Assembly (NCBI GenBank): GCA_963698995.1
Contig: CAVOTD010000007.1
Span: 62,001 to 126,000 of the forward strand
Origin: AP-15 sp963698995
GTDB lineage: Bacteria > Pseudomonadota > Alphaproteobacteria > ATCC43930 > CGMCC-115725
DNA length: 64,000 nucleotides
Reading direction: 5' to 3'
This document shows, piece after piece, positions 1-8,225 of the stretch. Within the stretch, counting starts at the first letter, position 1. Every line of letters begins with the position of its first letter. The position numbers and the translations under genes are program-made. Below the pieces are notes generated by a model, which was given only the letters and a program-made list of their open reading frames with translations, searched no databases and was not told where the DNA came from.

Positions 1-1
1 A

Positions 2-283
2 TCACCGGTCTTCCCGGTCCCGCTCCAAATCCGCCATCAGCTGTTCAAATGTGAGCCCCGGCACCGGCTTGCTCGGCGGGGGCCAGTTGGCGCCTCTTTT
101 TGCGGGCCTGATCCAGCCCTCGCGCACACCACGCTCGATAACCGACTCCGGTTCTCGTCGCGGCGGCACGATCTCGGCGACGACGCGGTTGCGATCGGTG
201 ATGACGACCGTCTCGCCAGCCGCGGCCAGCCGGACATACTCGCTGAGCTTGTTTTTTAGCATTTTAAGGCCGACGGTGTGCAA
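2..283 (-). CDS. Phd/YefM-family antitoxin of a type II toxin-antitoxin system
   Basis: The 93-residue product begins MHTVGLKMLKNKLSEYVRL and continues with AAGETVVITDRNRVVAEIVP. This is the compact N-terminal DNA-binding fold of Phd/YefM antitoxins: short helices, then a strand pair that contacts the operator. The charged C-terminal third (ELMADLERDREDR) is where such antitoxins wrap their toxin. In this family the antitoxin usually precedes a PIN or RelE-type toxin gene and represses the shared promoter. Here the partner would lie left of position 1 and is not visible. The gene reads away from the sensor-kinase locus, so its promoter must lie in about 284-420. Family assignment is firm; the toxin type is unknown. 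Confidence 0.85.
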   Translation of the reverse strand: MHTVGLKMLKNKLSEYVRLAAAGETVVITDRNRVVAEIVPPRREPESVIERGVREGWIRPAKRGANWPPPSKPVPGLTFEQLMADLERDREDR

Positions 284-599
284 TCCTCAAAGTCAGCCTC
301 TAGAGGCTACTTTGTCAATTGATCGACTAAACGGGCCCGTGACTACGATCCACGGTAGCGCGAATTCGACCACGCGCTCGCCGCCACGTATCGAATGCTA
401 ATTCGACAATTTTATGGTGGCTGGAGAATACCGGGATGCGTTGCGAGGGGTCAGCCAGCTCTTCAACGTTTTCAGCCCGCCGGCCGCTCCTCCTCAACTG
501 ACTGAGCTGACATCCTCGAACTATAAGCGCAAGGGAATTGGCGGTTCGATGCTATGTTGGGGCCCATGCTTCCAGCGCGCAGCGCGGGGCGGTGATCGA
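284..599. other. Divergent intergenic region between antitoxin and sensor gene
   Basis: This stretch separates the leftward antitoxin from the rightward multi-GAF sensor. The sensor frame is open from an ATG at 414, but residues encoded by 414-599 (Cys/Pro/Arg-rich, no domain) do not look like protein, so I place the sensor start at 600. AT-richer sequence around 296-330 with a tcaattga palindrome is the likeliest antitoxin operator/promoter zone. I see no RNA gene or terminator here. Confidence 0.4.
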
Positions 600-3020
600 A
601 TGACGATAATAGTCGACGATAGGGTGGCGGAACTAAAGAGGGCCAATGCCGAGCTCCAGCGCAAGCTCGACGAGCGCACCGCCGCGCTGAACGAGGCGCT
701 CGACCAGCAGACCGCGACGGCCGAGGTATTGCAGGTCATCAACAGTTCTCCCGGCGATCTCGCCCCGGTTTTCAACGCGATGCTGGAAAAGGCCACGCGG
801 CTCTGCGAGGCCGCCTACGGCCAACTAGCCACGTTTGACGGCGAGTTCTTTCGCTTTGTCGCGGTGCACGGCGAAAACAGCTTTGCAGAGCAACAACCGA
901 GTGATCCCCTCCCGCCATCCTACGGGGTGACATGGACGCGGATCGTGGGCGGCGAGCACGTCGTCCACATGGCTGACGTTATGGAGACCGGTGCGTACCG
1001 TGACGGCCACATCCCGGCCCGAGGGTTTGTAGAAATTGGCGGCGGCCGTAGCCTGCTTACTGTTGCGTTGCGCAAAGACACTGTCCTCCTCGGCGCACTG
1101 ACGGTCTACCGGCAGGAGGTGCGGGCGTTCAACGACAAGCAGATCGCACTGTTGCAGAACTTCGCGGCGCAGGCGGTCATCGCGATGGAGAACGCGCGGC
1201 TCTTGACCGGGGCGCGCAAGGCCTTGGAGCAGCAGACCGCGACCACCGAGGTGTTGCAGGTCATCAATTCCTCGCCCGGCGATCTCGCACCGGTATTCGA
1301 CGCTATGCTCGAAAAGGCAACTCGGCTCTGCGAGGCTAGTTTCGGCGTGCTTTGCACCTATGACGGAACCTCCTTCCAGGCCGCGGCTCTGCGGGGGGCG
1401 CCGGCCGCCTATGCCGAGTTTTTGACAGCCGGGCCGCTGCGACCCGGTCCCGGCAATGGACTTACGCGCGTGGCTGCCGGCGAGAAGGTCGTTCATGTCG
1501 TCGATCTCGCGGCAGAGGACGTCTACCGTTCAGGCGAAGCCCTGCGCCGCGCCCTCGTTGACCTCGGCGGTGCGCGCAGTGCTCTGACCGTCGGCCTTCT
1601 GAAGGACGAGCTTTTGCTCGGTGCTTTCATCATTTACCGCCGGGAAGTCCGCGCATTTACCGAGAAGCAGATCGCGCTGCTGCAGAATTTCGCGACGCAG
1701 GCGGTCATCGCAATGGAGAACGCGCGGCTGATCACCGAGACGCGCGAGGCGCTGGAACAACAGACCGCGACCGCCGAGGTATTGCAGGTCATCAACCGCT
1801 CGCCCGGCGACCTCACGCCGGTGTTCGACGCGATGCTCGAAAAGGCGATGACGCTTTGCGGAGCCTCCTTCGGCGGCTTGAGCACATACGATGGCGAGTT
1901 GTTCCGGGCGGTCGCAACGCGTGGCGTGCCGCCGGCATTGGCCGACTTCTTCCGCGACCCGTATACCGTCGGTCCACAGAGCTATTTCGGCCAATTGGTC
2001 CGCGGTGAGGGGATGCTCCACGTGCCGGACCTGGCGGCGGAGATTTCGGCCGGGGAAGCCGATCCACTGACCCGTCCCGGAACTTTGCGCGGTCGGGCAT
2101 TCGTCGAACTCGGCAATGCGCGTACCGGGCTGTTTCTGGCCCTGCGCCAGGAAAATGTCTTGCGCGGCATCCTCTGGTTTTATCGCCAGGAGGTACGGCC
2201 GTTTTCCGAGAAGCAGATCGCGTTGCTGCACAATTTCGCCGCCCAGGCGGTGATTGCGATGGAGAACGCGCGGCTGATCACCGAGACGCGCGAGGCGCTC
2301 GATCAGCAAACCGCGACCGCCGAAGTATTGCAGGTCATCAACAGCTCGCCCGGCGATCTTGCGCCTGTTTTCGACGTAGTACTGGAAAAGGCGACAAGCG
2401 TCTGCGACGCTGCATTCGGCACTCTGTGGACCTATGACGGCGAACGCTTCCAAGCGGTCGCTCTTCGCCAAGTGCCGGAGGGTTACGCCGAGTTCCTCTC
2501 TCGGGCACCGCTCCGTCCGGTACCGTTTAGCGGGCTCGGACGCGTTGCTGCCGGAGAAAGCGTCGCTCACTTTGTCGACGTTGCCGCGAATGAGGCTTAC
2601 AGAGGAGCAGATCCCGGCCTCCATGCGCTTCTCGATCTCGGCAAAGCCCGCAGCACCGTCGCGGTGCCGCTTCGCAAAGACGATGCCATCCTCGGGGCGA
2701 TTACAGCATATCGCCAGGAAGTGCGACCGTTCTCCGACAAACAGATCGCGCTGTTGCAGAATTTCGCCGCGCAGGCGGTGATCGCGATGGAGAACGCGCG
2801 GTTGATCACGGAAACGCGCGAAGCGCTTGACCAGCAAACCGCGACCGCCGAGGTGCTTCAGGTCATCAATTCGTCGCCCGGTGACCTCGCGCCAGTCTTC
2901 GACGCGATGCTCGAGAGGGCCATGCGCCTATGTGAGGCCGCTTTTGGTCTATTGACGAAGTTTGACGGTGAGCGGTTCCACGCACTCGCGCTGCGTGGCC
3001 CTTCGGCCTTTATGGAGTAG
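600..3020 (+). CDS. Sensor fragment 1: GAF modules 1 to 5 (ends at amber)
   Basis: This open frame carries the N-terminal coiled coil and GAF modules 1-4 complete, plus the first half of module 5. It ends at TAG (3018-3020) after ALRGPSAFME. The same frame continues directly as WREPRLPTPGLALHRLAHG, exactly the sequence expected inside a GAF module, so the stop is a point nonsense codon. A Tyr is likely at that site, because TAC/TAT differs by one base. The frame is also open upstream to an ATG at 414, but the ATG at 600, after a purine-rich stretch, starts the recognisable coiled coil and is preferred. Confidence 0.75.
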   Translation: MTIIVDDRVAELKRANAELQRKLDERTAALNEALDQQTATAEVLQVINSSPGDLAPVFNAMLEKATRLCEAAYGQLATFDGEFFRFVAVHGENSFAEQQPSDPLPPSYGVTWTRIVGGEHVVHMADVMETGAYRDGHIPARGFVEIGGGRSLLTVALRKDTVLLGALTVYRQEVRAFNDKQIALLQNFAAQAVIAMENARLLTGARKALEQQTATTEVLQVINSSPGDLAPVFDAMLEKATRLCEASFGVLCTYDGTSFQAAALRGAPAAYAEFLTAGPLRPGPGNGLTRVAAGEKVVHVVDLAAEDVYRSGEALRRALVDLGGARSALTVGLLKDELLLGAFIIYRREVRAFTEKQIALLQNFATQAVIAMENARLITETREALEQQTATAEVLQVINRSPGDLTPVFDAMLEKAMTLCGASFGGLSTYDGELFRAVATRGVPPALADFFRDPYTVGPQSYFGQLVRGEGMLHVPDLAAEISAGEADPLTRPGTLRGRAFVELGNARTGLFLALRQENVLRGILWFYRQEVRPFSEKQIALLHNFAAQAVIAMENARLITETREALDQQTATAEVLQVINSSPGDLAPVFDVVLEKATSVCDAAFGTLWTYDGERFQAVALRQVPEGYAEFLSRAPLRPVPFSGLGRVAAGESVAHFVDVAANEAYRGADPGLHALLDLGKARSTVAVPLRKDDAILGAITAYRQEVRPFSDKQIALLQNFAAQAVIAMENARLITETREALDQQTATAEVLQVINSSPGDLAPVFDAMLERAMRLCEAAFGLLTKFDGERFHALALRGPSAFME

Positions 3021-4900
3021 TGGCGCGAGCCCAGACTACCGACGCCGGGGCTGGCGCTCCATCGGCTCGCTCACGGTGAGGATCTCGTGCAGATCGAGGA
3101 CGTCACCGAGGATGACGCCTACCGGACTGGCAACCCTATCCGGCGCGCTCTCGCCGATTTGGGCGGCGCGCGTTCGGCGCTCTGGGTTGCCCTGCGGAAA
3201 GATGACGCGCTGGTCGGAGCCTTCGTCATCTACCGCCAAGAAGTTCGACTATTTACGCCGAAGCAGATTGAGCTAATCCGTACCTTCGCCGCGCAGGCGG
3301 TCATCGCGATGGAGAACGCGCGGCTCATCACCGAGACGCGCGAGGCACTGGAGCAGCAGACCGCGACGGCAGAGGTGTTGCAGGTAATCAATTCTTCGCC
3401 CGGCGACCTGACGCCGGTGTTCGATGCGGTTCTGGAGAAGGCGCACAGCCTGTGTGACGCGCCGTGCGGCAGCCTCCAGATCTTTGATGGCAACCTGTTC
3501 CGCGCAGTGGCAACGCGCGGCATCTCAGAAGCCTATGTGGCAATCCTCCGCCAGGGAGTTCGGGGCCGGACGCCCCGCGATGCCGCCGCACAATACGATT
3601 TTGCCGATCGCGCGGCGCAGGCACCTGACGACCCGATCCTTCGCGTCGCTGTTGATGTAGCGAAGTTACGGACCGTACTGTTCGTGCCGCTGTACAGGGA
3701 CGGCGTCCTTCTCGGCCGCATCGCCGCCGGGCGCCATGAAGCTCGCCCATTCACCGACAAGCAGATCGCCCTGTTGCAGAACTTCGCCGCACAGGCGGTC
3801 ATCGCAATGGAGAACGCGCGGCTGATCACCGAGACGCGCGAGGCATTGGAGCAGCAGACCGCGACCGCCGAGGTGTTGGGGGTCATCAACAGCTCGCCCG
3901 GCGACCTTGCGCCGGTATTCGACGCGATGCTCGAAAAGGCTATGCGATTGTGCGGGGCCGCCTTTGGCGTCTTTGCAATCTATGACGACGAGCACTATCG
4001 AGTGGTCGCAAATCATGGCGTACCGCTCGGACTGGCTGAGTTTGTCAGACAGGCCGTCCCCATCCACACAGGGAGTATGCCCGATCGTCTCAGGTGCGGG
4101 GAAGACACCATCCAAGTTGCGGACATTACCGCCCTAGGTTCCGAGCTCCGGACCCCGGGGCTCGTCGCGATGATCGAGTTGGGCAATGCCCGCACCGCGG
4201 TTTGGGTCGCCTTGCGCAAGGATGGTGTCGCGCAGGGCTTCTTCGGCGTCTACCGCCAGGAAATCCGGCCGTTTTCCGACAAGCAAATTGCGCTGCTGCA
4301 AAACTTCGCCGCGCAGGCGGTGATCGCGATGGAGAACGCGCGGCTGATCACCGAAACCCATGAGGCACTGGAGCAGCAGACCGCAACCGCCGAAGTATTG
4401 CAGGTCATCAACAGCTCGCCCGGCGATCTCGCCCCGGTCTTCGACGCCATGCTCAAAAAGGCGACGCGATTATGCGAGGCCCCTTATGGCACGCTGTTCA
4501 CGTATGATGGCGAATGCTTCCACGCCGCTGCGATGCGCGGCGTCCCCGAAGCCTTCGCGGATTCTCTGCACGCGCCAATCCGGCCGGTGCCGGGTGCGGC
4601 GCTCGATCGGATGGTACGCGGCGAACGCTTCTCGCATTTTGCGGATGTAGCCTCAGAAAACGCCTATGGGCAGGGAGACCCTGCGGCGCGTACCTTGGTC
4701 GAGCTCGGCGGCGCCCGCACGGCGCTTGCCGTACCACTACGCAAGGACGATACCTTGCTAGGCGTCTTTGCGGTCTACCGGCAGGAGGTACGGCCATTCT
4801 CCGAAAAGGAGATCGCGCTGGTCACTACATTCGCAGACCAAGCGGTGATTGCGATCGAGAACGCGCGGCTGCTCGGCGAGTTGCGCGAGCGCACTGACGA
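700..4900 (+). repeat. Tandem ~0.5 kb repeats encoding GAF modules 1-8
   Basis: Eight direct repeats of roughly 480-510 bp are visible. The most conserved block in each (about 130 bp) spans the end of one GAF and the linker of the next: aacttcgccgcgcaggcggt, then atggagaacgcgcggct, and caggtcatcaac further on. The blocks begin near 1150, 1690, 2230, 2755, 3285, 3775 and 4300. GAF cores differ much more than linkers, which fits domain duplication followed by divergence of the sensing parts. The near-identical linkers are natural sites for unequal recombination and for assembly collapse. Confidence 0.8.
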
Positions 4901-5462
4901 TCTGCAGGAATTGCTCGAATACCAGACTGCGACGAGCGACGTGCTCAAGGTCATCAGCCAATCGACTTTCGACCTGCGACCGGTGCTGGAGACGCTGGCG
5001 AGAACCGCGTCGCGGCTGTGCGAAGCCGAGATGGCGTTTATCTTCCGCCGCGAGGGGGAGCTTTATCGCGTCGCGGCATCGGTTGGCTCCTCGCCCGAAA
5101 CCAAAGCTCTCGTCGAAGCGAATCCAGTCTCGCCAGGCCGCGGCACGGTCGCCGGCCGCACTGCATTGACCGCCAATGTCGTGCACATTCCGGACGCGAG
5201 GCTGGACCCGGAATACACCTGGGGCGAATTGCAGCCGCGTCGCCAACACGCCGACGATGCTCGGCGTGCCCTTGTTGCGCGAGGGGGTGCCGGTCGGCGT
5301 CATCGTGCTAGCCCGCGAACGGGTCGAGCCTTTTACCGACAAGCAGATCGAATTGGTTCGAACCTTTGCCGACCAGGCGGTGATCGCGATCGAGAATGCC
5401 CGGCTCGTTCAACGAATTGCGCGCTCGTACCACCGAGCTCGGGACCTCGGTCGCCGAGCTGA
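3087..5462 (+). CDS. Sensor fragment 2: rest of GAF 5 through GAF 9
   Basis: This frame is the same as fragment 1. The start given is only the first GTG after the amber codon. It encodes the end of module 5, modules 6-8 of the repeated type, and the start of module 9, which has a variant linker (ELLEYQTATSDVLKVISQS). From about 5235 the translation turns to Arg-rich nonsense because of one extra base. The true sequence (RVANTPTMLGVPLLREGVPV) continues in the next frame. The last ~75 residues of the ORF are therefore out of frame. Confidence 0.7.
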   Translation: MQIEDVTEDDAYRTGNPIRRALADLGGARSALWVALRKDDALVGAFVIYRQEVRLFTPKQIELIRTFAAQAVIAMENARLITETREALEQQTATAEVLQVINSSPGDLTPVFDAVLEKAHSLCDAPCGSLQIFDGNLFRAVATRGISEAYVAILRQGVRGRTPRDAAAQYDFADRAAQAPDDPILRVAVDVAKLRTVLFVPLYRDGVLLGRIAAGRHEARPFTDKQIALLQNFAAQAVIAMENARLITETREALEQQTATAEVLGVINSSPGDLAPVFDAMLEKAMRLCGAAFGVFAIYDDEHYRVVANHGVPLGLAEFVRQAVPIHTGSMPDRLRCGEDTIQVADITALGSELRTPGLVAMIELGNARTAVWVALRKDGVAQGFFGVYRQEIRPFSDKQIALLQNFAAQAVIAMENARLITETHEALEQQTATAEVLQVINSSPGDLAPVFDAMLKKATRLCEAPYGTLFTYDGECFHAAAMRGVPEAFADSLHAPIRPVPGAALDRMVRGERFSHFADVASENAYGQGDPAARTLVELGGARTALAVPLRKDDTLLGVFAVYRQEVRPFSEKEIALVTTFADQAVIAIENARLLGELRERTDDLQELLEYQTATSDVLKVISQSTFDLRPVLETLARTASRLCEAEMAFIFRREGELYRVAASVGSSPETKALVEANPVSPGRGTVAGRTALTANVVHIPDARLDPEYTWGELQPRRQHADDARRALVARGGAGRRHRASPRTGRAFYRQADRIGSNLCRPGGDRDRECPARSTNCALVPPSSGPRSPS

Positions 5463-6673
5463 AGATGTTGAATGAAGTCGCGCAGGCGGTCAGCTCGACG
5501 CTCGATCTGAGGACCGTGCTGTCGACTGTTCTCAACGCCTCGCTCGGGGTGACCTGGGCGAATGCCGGGGCGGTTTTCCGCTACAGCCGGGTGGAGCGTG
5601 CGTTCCGGCTCGTCGAGGCGGTTGGATGGGACGAGGCGCTCACCGGCTCCGTGCGCGAGCTGCGTGTAGCCGAGACCGAGAGCGCTATGGGCGAGGCAGC
5701 AGCGCGCCGTATGCCGATTCAGCTCCCCGATCTCGCGCAGCGGGCGAGCTACCCGCTGCGCGACGTCACCCTCGCCGCCGGTTTTCACTCGGCGCTGATC
5801 GTGCCGTTGGTCGGCGCCGAACGCATCCTCGGGGCCATCATTCTGGTGCGGCAAGAGGCGGGCGAATTTCCGGCCGAGACGGTGCGGTTGATGCAGACCC
5901 TCGCCAGCCAATCGGTATTGGCGATCCAGAACGCGCGCCTCTTCCGCGAGATCGCGGACAAGAGCGAGCAACTGGCGCTCGCCAGCCAGCACAAATCGCA
6001 GTTCCTCGCCAATATGAGCCACGAGCTGCGCACGCCGCTAAATGCGATCCTCGGCTATGCCGAATTGCTCGTCGACGGCATCTATGGCGTGTTGCCGGAC
6101 CGCCGCAAGGGCGTTCTGGAGCGCATTCAGAACAACGGCAAGCACCTGCTGGCATTGATCAACGACGTGCTCGACTTGGCGAAGATCGAGGCCGGCCAGC
6201 TGACCCTGACACTTGAGGATTACAGCTTTGCCCGAGGTGGTGCGGTCGGTCGTTACCGCGACCGAAACGCTCGCCACGGCGAAAGGATTGAAATTCACTG
6301 CTGCGCTGCAAGACGACCTGCCGATGGCGCATGGCGATGCGCGGCGCGTCTCACAGGTGCTGCTGAACCTGGTCGGCAATGCGATCAAATTCACCGACGA
6401 AGGCGAGGTCGAGATCCGCGCCACTCTCGACAAGGGCCAGTTCGCGCTGACCGTGCGCGATACCGGGCCGGGCATTGCCGATGCCGATCAGGAACGGATT
6501 TTCGGCGAGTTTCAGCAGATCGACAATTCCAATACGCGCAAAAAAGGCGGGACCGGCCTGGGTCTGGCGATCTCGAAGCGAATGGTCGAGATGCAAGGCG
6601 GGACGATCTCGGTCGACTCGGCATTGGGCCAGGGCTCGACGTTCCGGGTCGTATTGCCCGTCCATGTCGATGA
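5396..6673 (+). CDS. Sensor fragment 3: GAF 10 and HisKA
   Basis: After the second shift at about 5407 this frame encodes FNELRARTTELGTSVAEL, GAF module 10, and a HisKA dimerisation domain with the phospho-acceptor His in SHELRTPLNAILGYAELL (near 6020-6070). At 6227-6229 an extra T breaks the frame after LTLTLEDYSF. The remaining ~140 residues of this ORF are not real protein. The ATPase domain continues in the next frame. Confidence 0.7.
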   Translation: MPGSFNELRARTTELGTSVAELKMLNEVAQAVSSTLDLRTVLSTVLNASLGVTWANAGAVFRYSRVERAFRLVEAVGWDEALTGSVRELRVAETESAMGEAAARRMPIQLPDLAQRASYPLRDVTLAAGFHSALIVPLVGAERILGAIILVRQEAGEFPAETVRLMQTLASQSVLAIQNARLFREIADKSEQLALASQHKSQFLANMSHELRTPLNAILGYAELLVDGIYGVLPDRRKGVLERIQNNGKHLLALINDVLDLAKIEAGQLTLTLEDYSFARGGAVGRYRDRNARHGERIEIHCCAARRPADGAWRCAARLTGAAEPGRQCDQIHRRRRGRDPRHSRQGPVRADRARYRAGHCRCRSGTDFRRVSADRQFQYAQKRRDRPGSGDLEANGRDARRDDLGRLGIGPGLDVPGRIARPCR

Positions 6674-6692
6674 AATGATGGAGGCGGCCTAA
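6213..6692 (+). CDS. Sensor fragment 4: HATPase_c domain
   Basis: The fragment encodes the histidine-kinase ATPase domain. The N box is NLVGNAIKFTDEGEV, the G1 box is DTGPGIADADQERIFGEF, and the G2 box is KKGGTGLGLAISKRM. It ends at VDEMMEAA with TAA overlapping the ATG of the next receiver gene. It lacks a HisKA of its own and is the C-terminus of the large sensor. The overlap with the downstream gene shows that the original kinase and receiver were co-translated. Confidence 0.75.
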   Translation: MRITALPEVVRSVVTATETLATAKGLKFTAALQDDLPMAHGDARRVSQVLLNLVGNAIKFTDEGEVEIRATLDKGQFALTVRDTGPGIADADQERIFGEFQQIDNSNTRKKGGTGLGLAISKRMVEMQGGTISVDSALGQGSTFRVVLPVHVDEMMEAA

Positions 6693-7066
6693 TGGGAAAG
6701 CGCATCCTGGTCATCGAGGACACCGAGGACAACCGCCAGATCATCCGCGACCTGTTGACGAGCTTCGATTACGAGCTGATCGAAGCGGTGGACGGGGCCG
6801 AAGGGGTCGCGATGGCGCAAAGCCATCACCCCGACCTGATCTTGATGGACATTCAGCTGCCGGTTATTGACGGCTACGAGGCGACTCGCCGCATCCGCGC
6901 GATCCCCGAACTGGCCGAAGTGCCGATTGTCGCGGTTACCTCCTACGCCCTCTCCGGCGACGAAGCCAAGACCCGTGAGGCCGGCTGCGACGGCTACATC
7001 GCCAAGCCCTTCAGCCCGCGCCAGCTGCTCGCGAAAGTCCGCGAATTCCTCCCCCAGCCGGGGTGA
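6692..7066 (+). CDS. Single-domain response regulator (CheY/DivK-like receiver)
   Basis: The 124 residues form one receiver domain with no output domain. The acidic pocket is E9-D10, the phospho-acceptor is D53 in LILMDIQLPVIDG, a conserved Thr/Ser lies in VTSYALSGDEAK, and the Lys is in YIAKPFSPRQLL. Sequence flavour (ILVIEDTEDNRQIIRDLL, and GCDGYIAKP) is close to DivK-type receivers. The ATG overlaps the TAA of the sensor kinase, so the kinase most probably phosphorylates it. As a free receiver it likely acts as a phosphate shuttle or by protein contact. Its specific target is not visible. Confidence 0.92.
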   Translation: MGKRILVIEDTEDNRQIIRDLLTSFDYELIEAVDGAEGVAMAQSHHPDLILMDIQLPVIDGYEATRRIRAIPELAEVPIVAVTSYALSGDEAKTREAGCDGYIAKPFSPRQLLAKVREFLPQPG

Positions 7067-7072
7067 TCGGCA

Positions 7073-8215
7073 GTGCGCGACCCACCCCGAATCCTCGTCG
7101 TCGACGATGTGCCGGACAATGTCGACATTCTGCAGATGCGCCTCGAAAGCCAAGGCTACGAGGTGGTCACGGCCGCCCACGGCGTCGAAGCGCTCGAAAA
7201 AACTCGCGCGCTGCTGCCCGACCTGGTGCTGCTCGACATCATGATGCCCAAGCTGGACGGGATCGAGACCGTCAAGGAGCTGAAGGGCGATACGTCGCTG
7301 CCGTTCATTCCGGTGATCCTCGTCACGGCCAAGGCGGACAGCAAGGATGTGATTGCCGGATTGGAAAGCGGCGGCGACGATTACCTCGTCAAACCCGTCG
7401 ACCATGCCGCGCTATCAGCGCGGGTGCGCGCCATGCTGCGGATAAAGGCGTTGCACGATACTGTTCAGCTGCAGGCGCAGCGCCTGGAGGAGCAGGCCGG
7501 CGAGCTCGCCGCCTGGAACAGGACGCTCGAAGCGCGGGTCGAGGCGCAGATCCACGAGATCGAGCGGATCGGCCGGCTCAAGCGGTTCCTTGCGCCGCAG
7601 ATCGCCGAGACCCTGATCTCCGCCGGCGGCGAAGCGATCCTCGAGAGTCACCGGCGCGACATTGTTGTTCTGTTCTGCGATATGCGGGGCTTTACCGCGT
7701 TTTCCGAAACCGCCGAGCCGGAGGACGTGATGGCGGTATTGCGCGAGTATCATGGCGCGCTCGGGCCGCTGATCCACCGTTATGAGGGGACCCTCGATCG
7801 CTTCACCGGCGATGGCATGATCGTCTTTTTTAATGATCCGGTGCCCTGCCCCGATCCGGCGCTCCGCGCCGTTCGCCTGGCGGTCGACATGCGCGACGCG
7901 GTCGTATCGCTCGCCCGGTCATGGGCGGCCCGCGGATACGCGATCGGCTTTGGCGTCGGGATCGCCCAGGGATACGCCACATTGGGCCGGATCGGTTTCG
8001 AGGGGCGCTTTGACTACAGCGCGATCGGCACCGTGACCAACATGGCGGCGCGGCTCTGCGCCGAAGCCAAGAATGGCCAAATACTCGTCACCCAGCGGGT
8101 GGCCGCGGCGATCGACAAGATGGCGGAGCTCGAACCGTTGGGCGACGCCGCGCTGAAGGGTCTCGCTCGGCCGGTCGCGGTGCACAACGTAAGCGGTCTG
8201 ACAACGAGCCGATAA
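7073..8215 (+). CDS. Response regulator with class III adenylate/guanylate cyclase output
   Basis: The 380 residues begin at GTG six bases after the previous stop. Residues 1-120 are a receiver (D11-D12, phospho-acceptor D55 in LVLLDIMMPKLDG, Lys in YLVKPVDH). Residues about 125-175 form a coiled coil (LQAQRLEEQAGELAAWNRTLEARVEAQ, shown in part). Residues about 190-370 are a class III cyclase with metal-binding D203 in FCDMRGFT and the second Asp in FTGDGMIVFF. The substrate/transition-state part GTVTNMAARLCAEA is also present. The motif set is intact, so it should make cAMP (or cGMP) under phosphorylation control. It is the output end of a sensor kinase-receiver-cyclase operon. Confidence 0.92.
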   Translation: MRDPPRILVVDDVPDNVDILQMRLESQGYEVVTAAHGVEALEKTRALLPDLVLLDIMMPKLDGIETVKELKGDTSLPFIPVILVTAKADSKDVIAGLESGGDDYLVKPVDHAALSARVRAMLRIKALHDTVQLQAQRLEEQAGELAAWNRTLEARVEAQIHEIERIGRLKRFLAPQIAETLISAGGEAILESHRRDIVVLFCDMRGFTAFSETAEPEDVMAVLREYHGALGPLIHRYEGTLDRFTGDGMIVFFNDPVPCPDPALRAVRLAVDMRDAVVSLARSWAARGYAIGFGVGIAQGYATLGRIGFEGRFDYSAIGTVTNMAARLCAEAKNGQILVTQRVAAAIDKMAELEPLGDAALKGLARPVAVHNVSGLTTSR

Positions 8216-8225
8216 GGGCGAAGGG

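Larger units (their letters stand above)
600..6692 (+). pseudogene. Ten-GAF hybrid sensor histidine kinase, interrupted by one amber codon and three +1 shifts
   Basis: Read through its breaks, this locus encodes about 2,000 residues: a short coiled-coil start (VAELKRANAELQRKLDERTAAL), ten GAF modules, then HisKA (motif SHELRTPLN near 6020) and HATPase_c (GLGLAISKRM near 6560). Modules 1-8 each open with the linker (E/K)AL(E/D)QQTAT(A/T)EVL and end in QAVIAMENARL. Modules 9-10 are diverged. The breaks are: TAG at 3018-3020 in the same frame; an extra C at about 5235; an extra base at about 5407; and an extra T at 6227-6229. Each shift restores the expected family sequence. It is a cytosolic kinase with no membrane segments. 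Two receivers follow directly, which suggests one phosphorelay. The gene may be a true pseudogene or intact with sequencing errors. Confidence 0.8.

Noticed and set aside
1530..2837. 435-codon open frame on the minus strand
   Set aside because: It lies antisense to GAF modules 2-5. Its product is Arg-rich, periodic because the repeats below are periodic, and has no recognisable domain or ribosome site.
1100..4400. Regularly spaced repeated blocks, considered as a CRISPR array
   Set aside because: The unit is ~0.5 kb and open in a single frame, so these are coding GAF repeats. No CRISPR repeats or cas genes were found.
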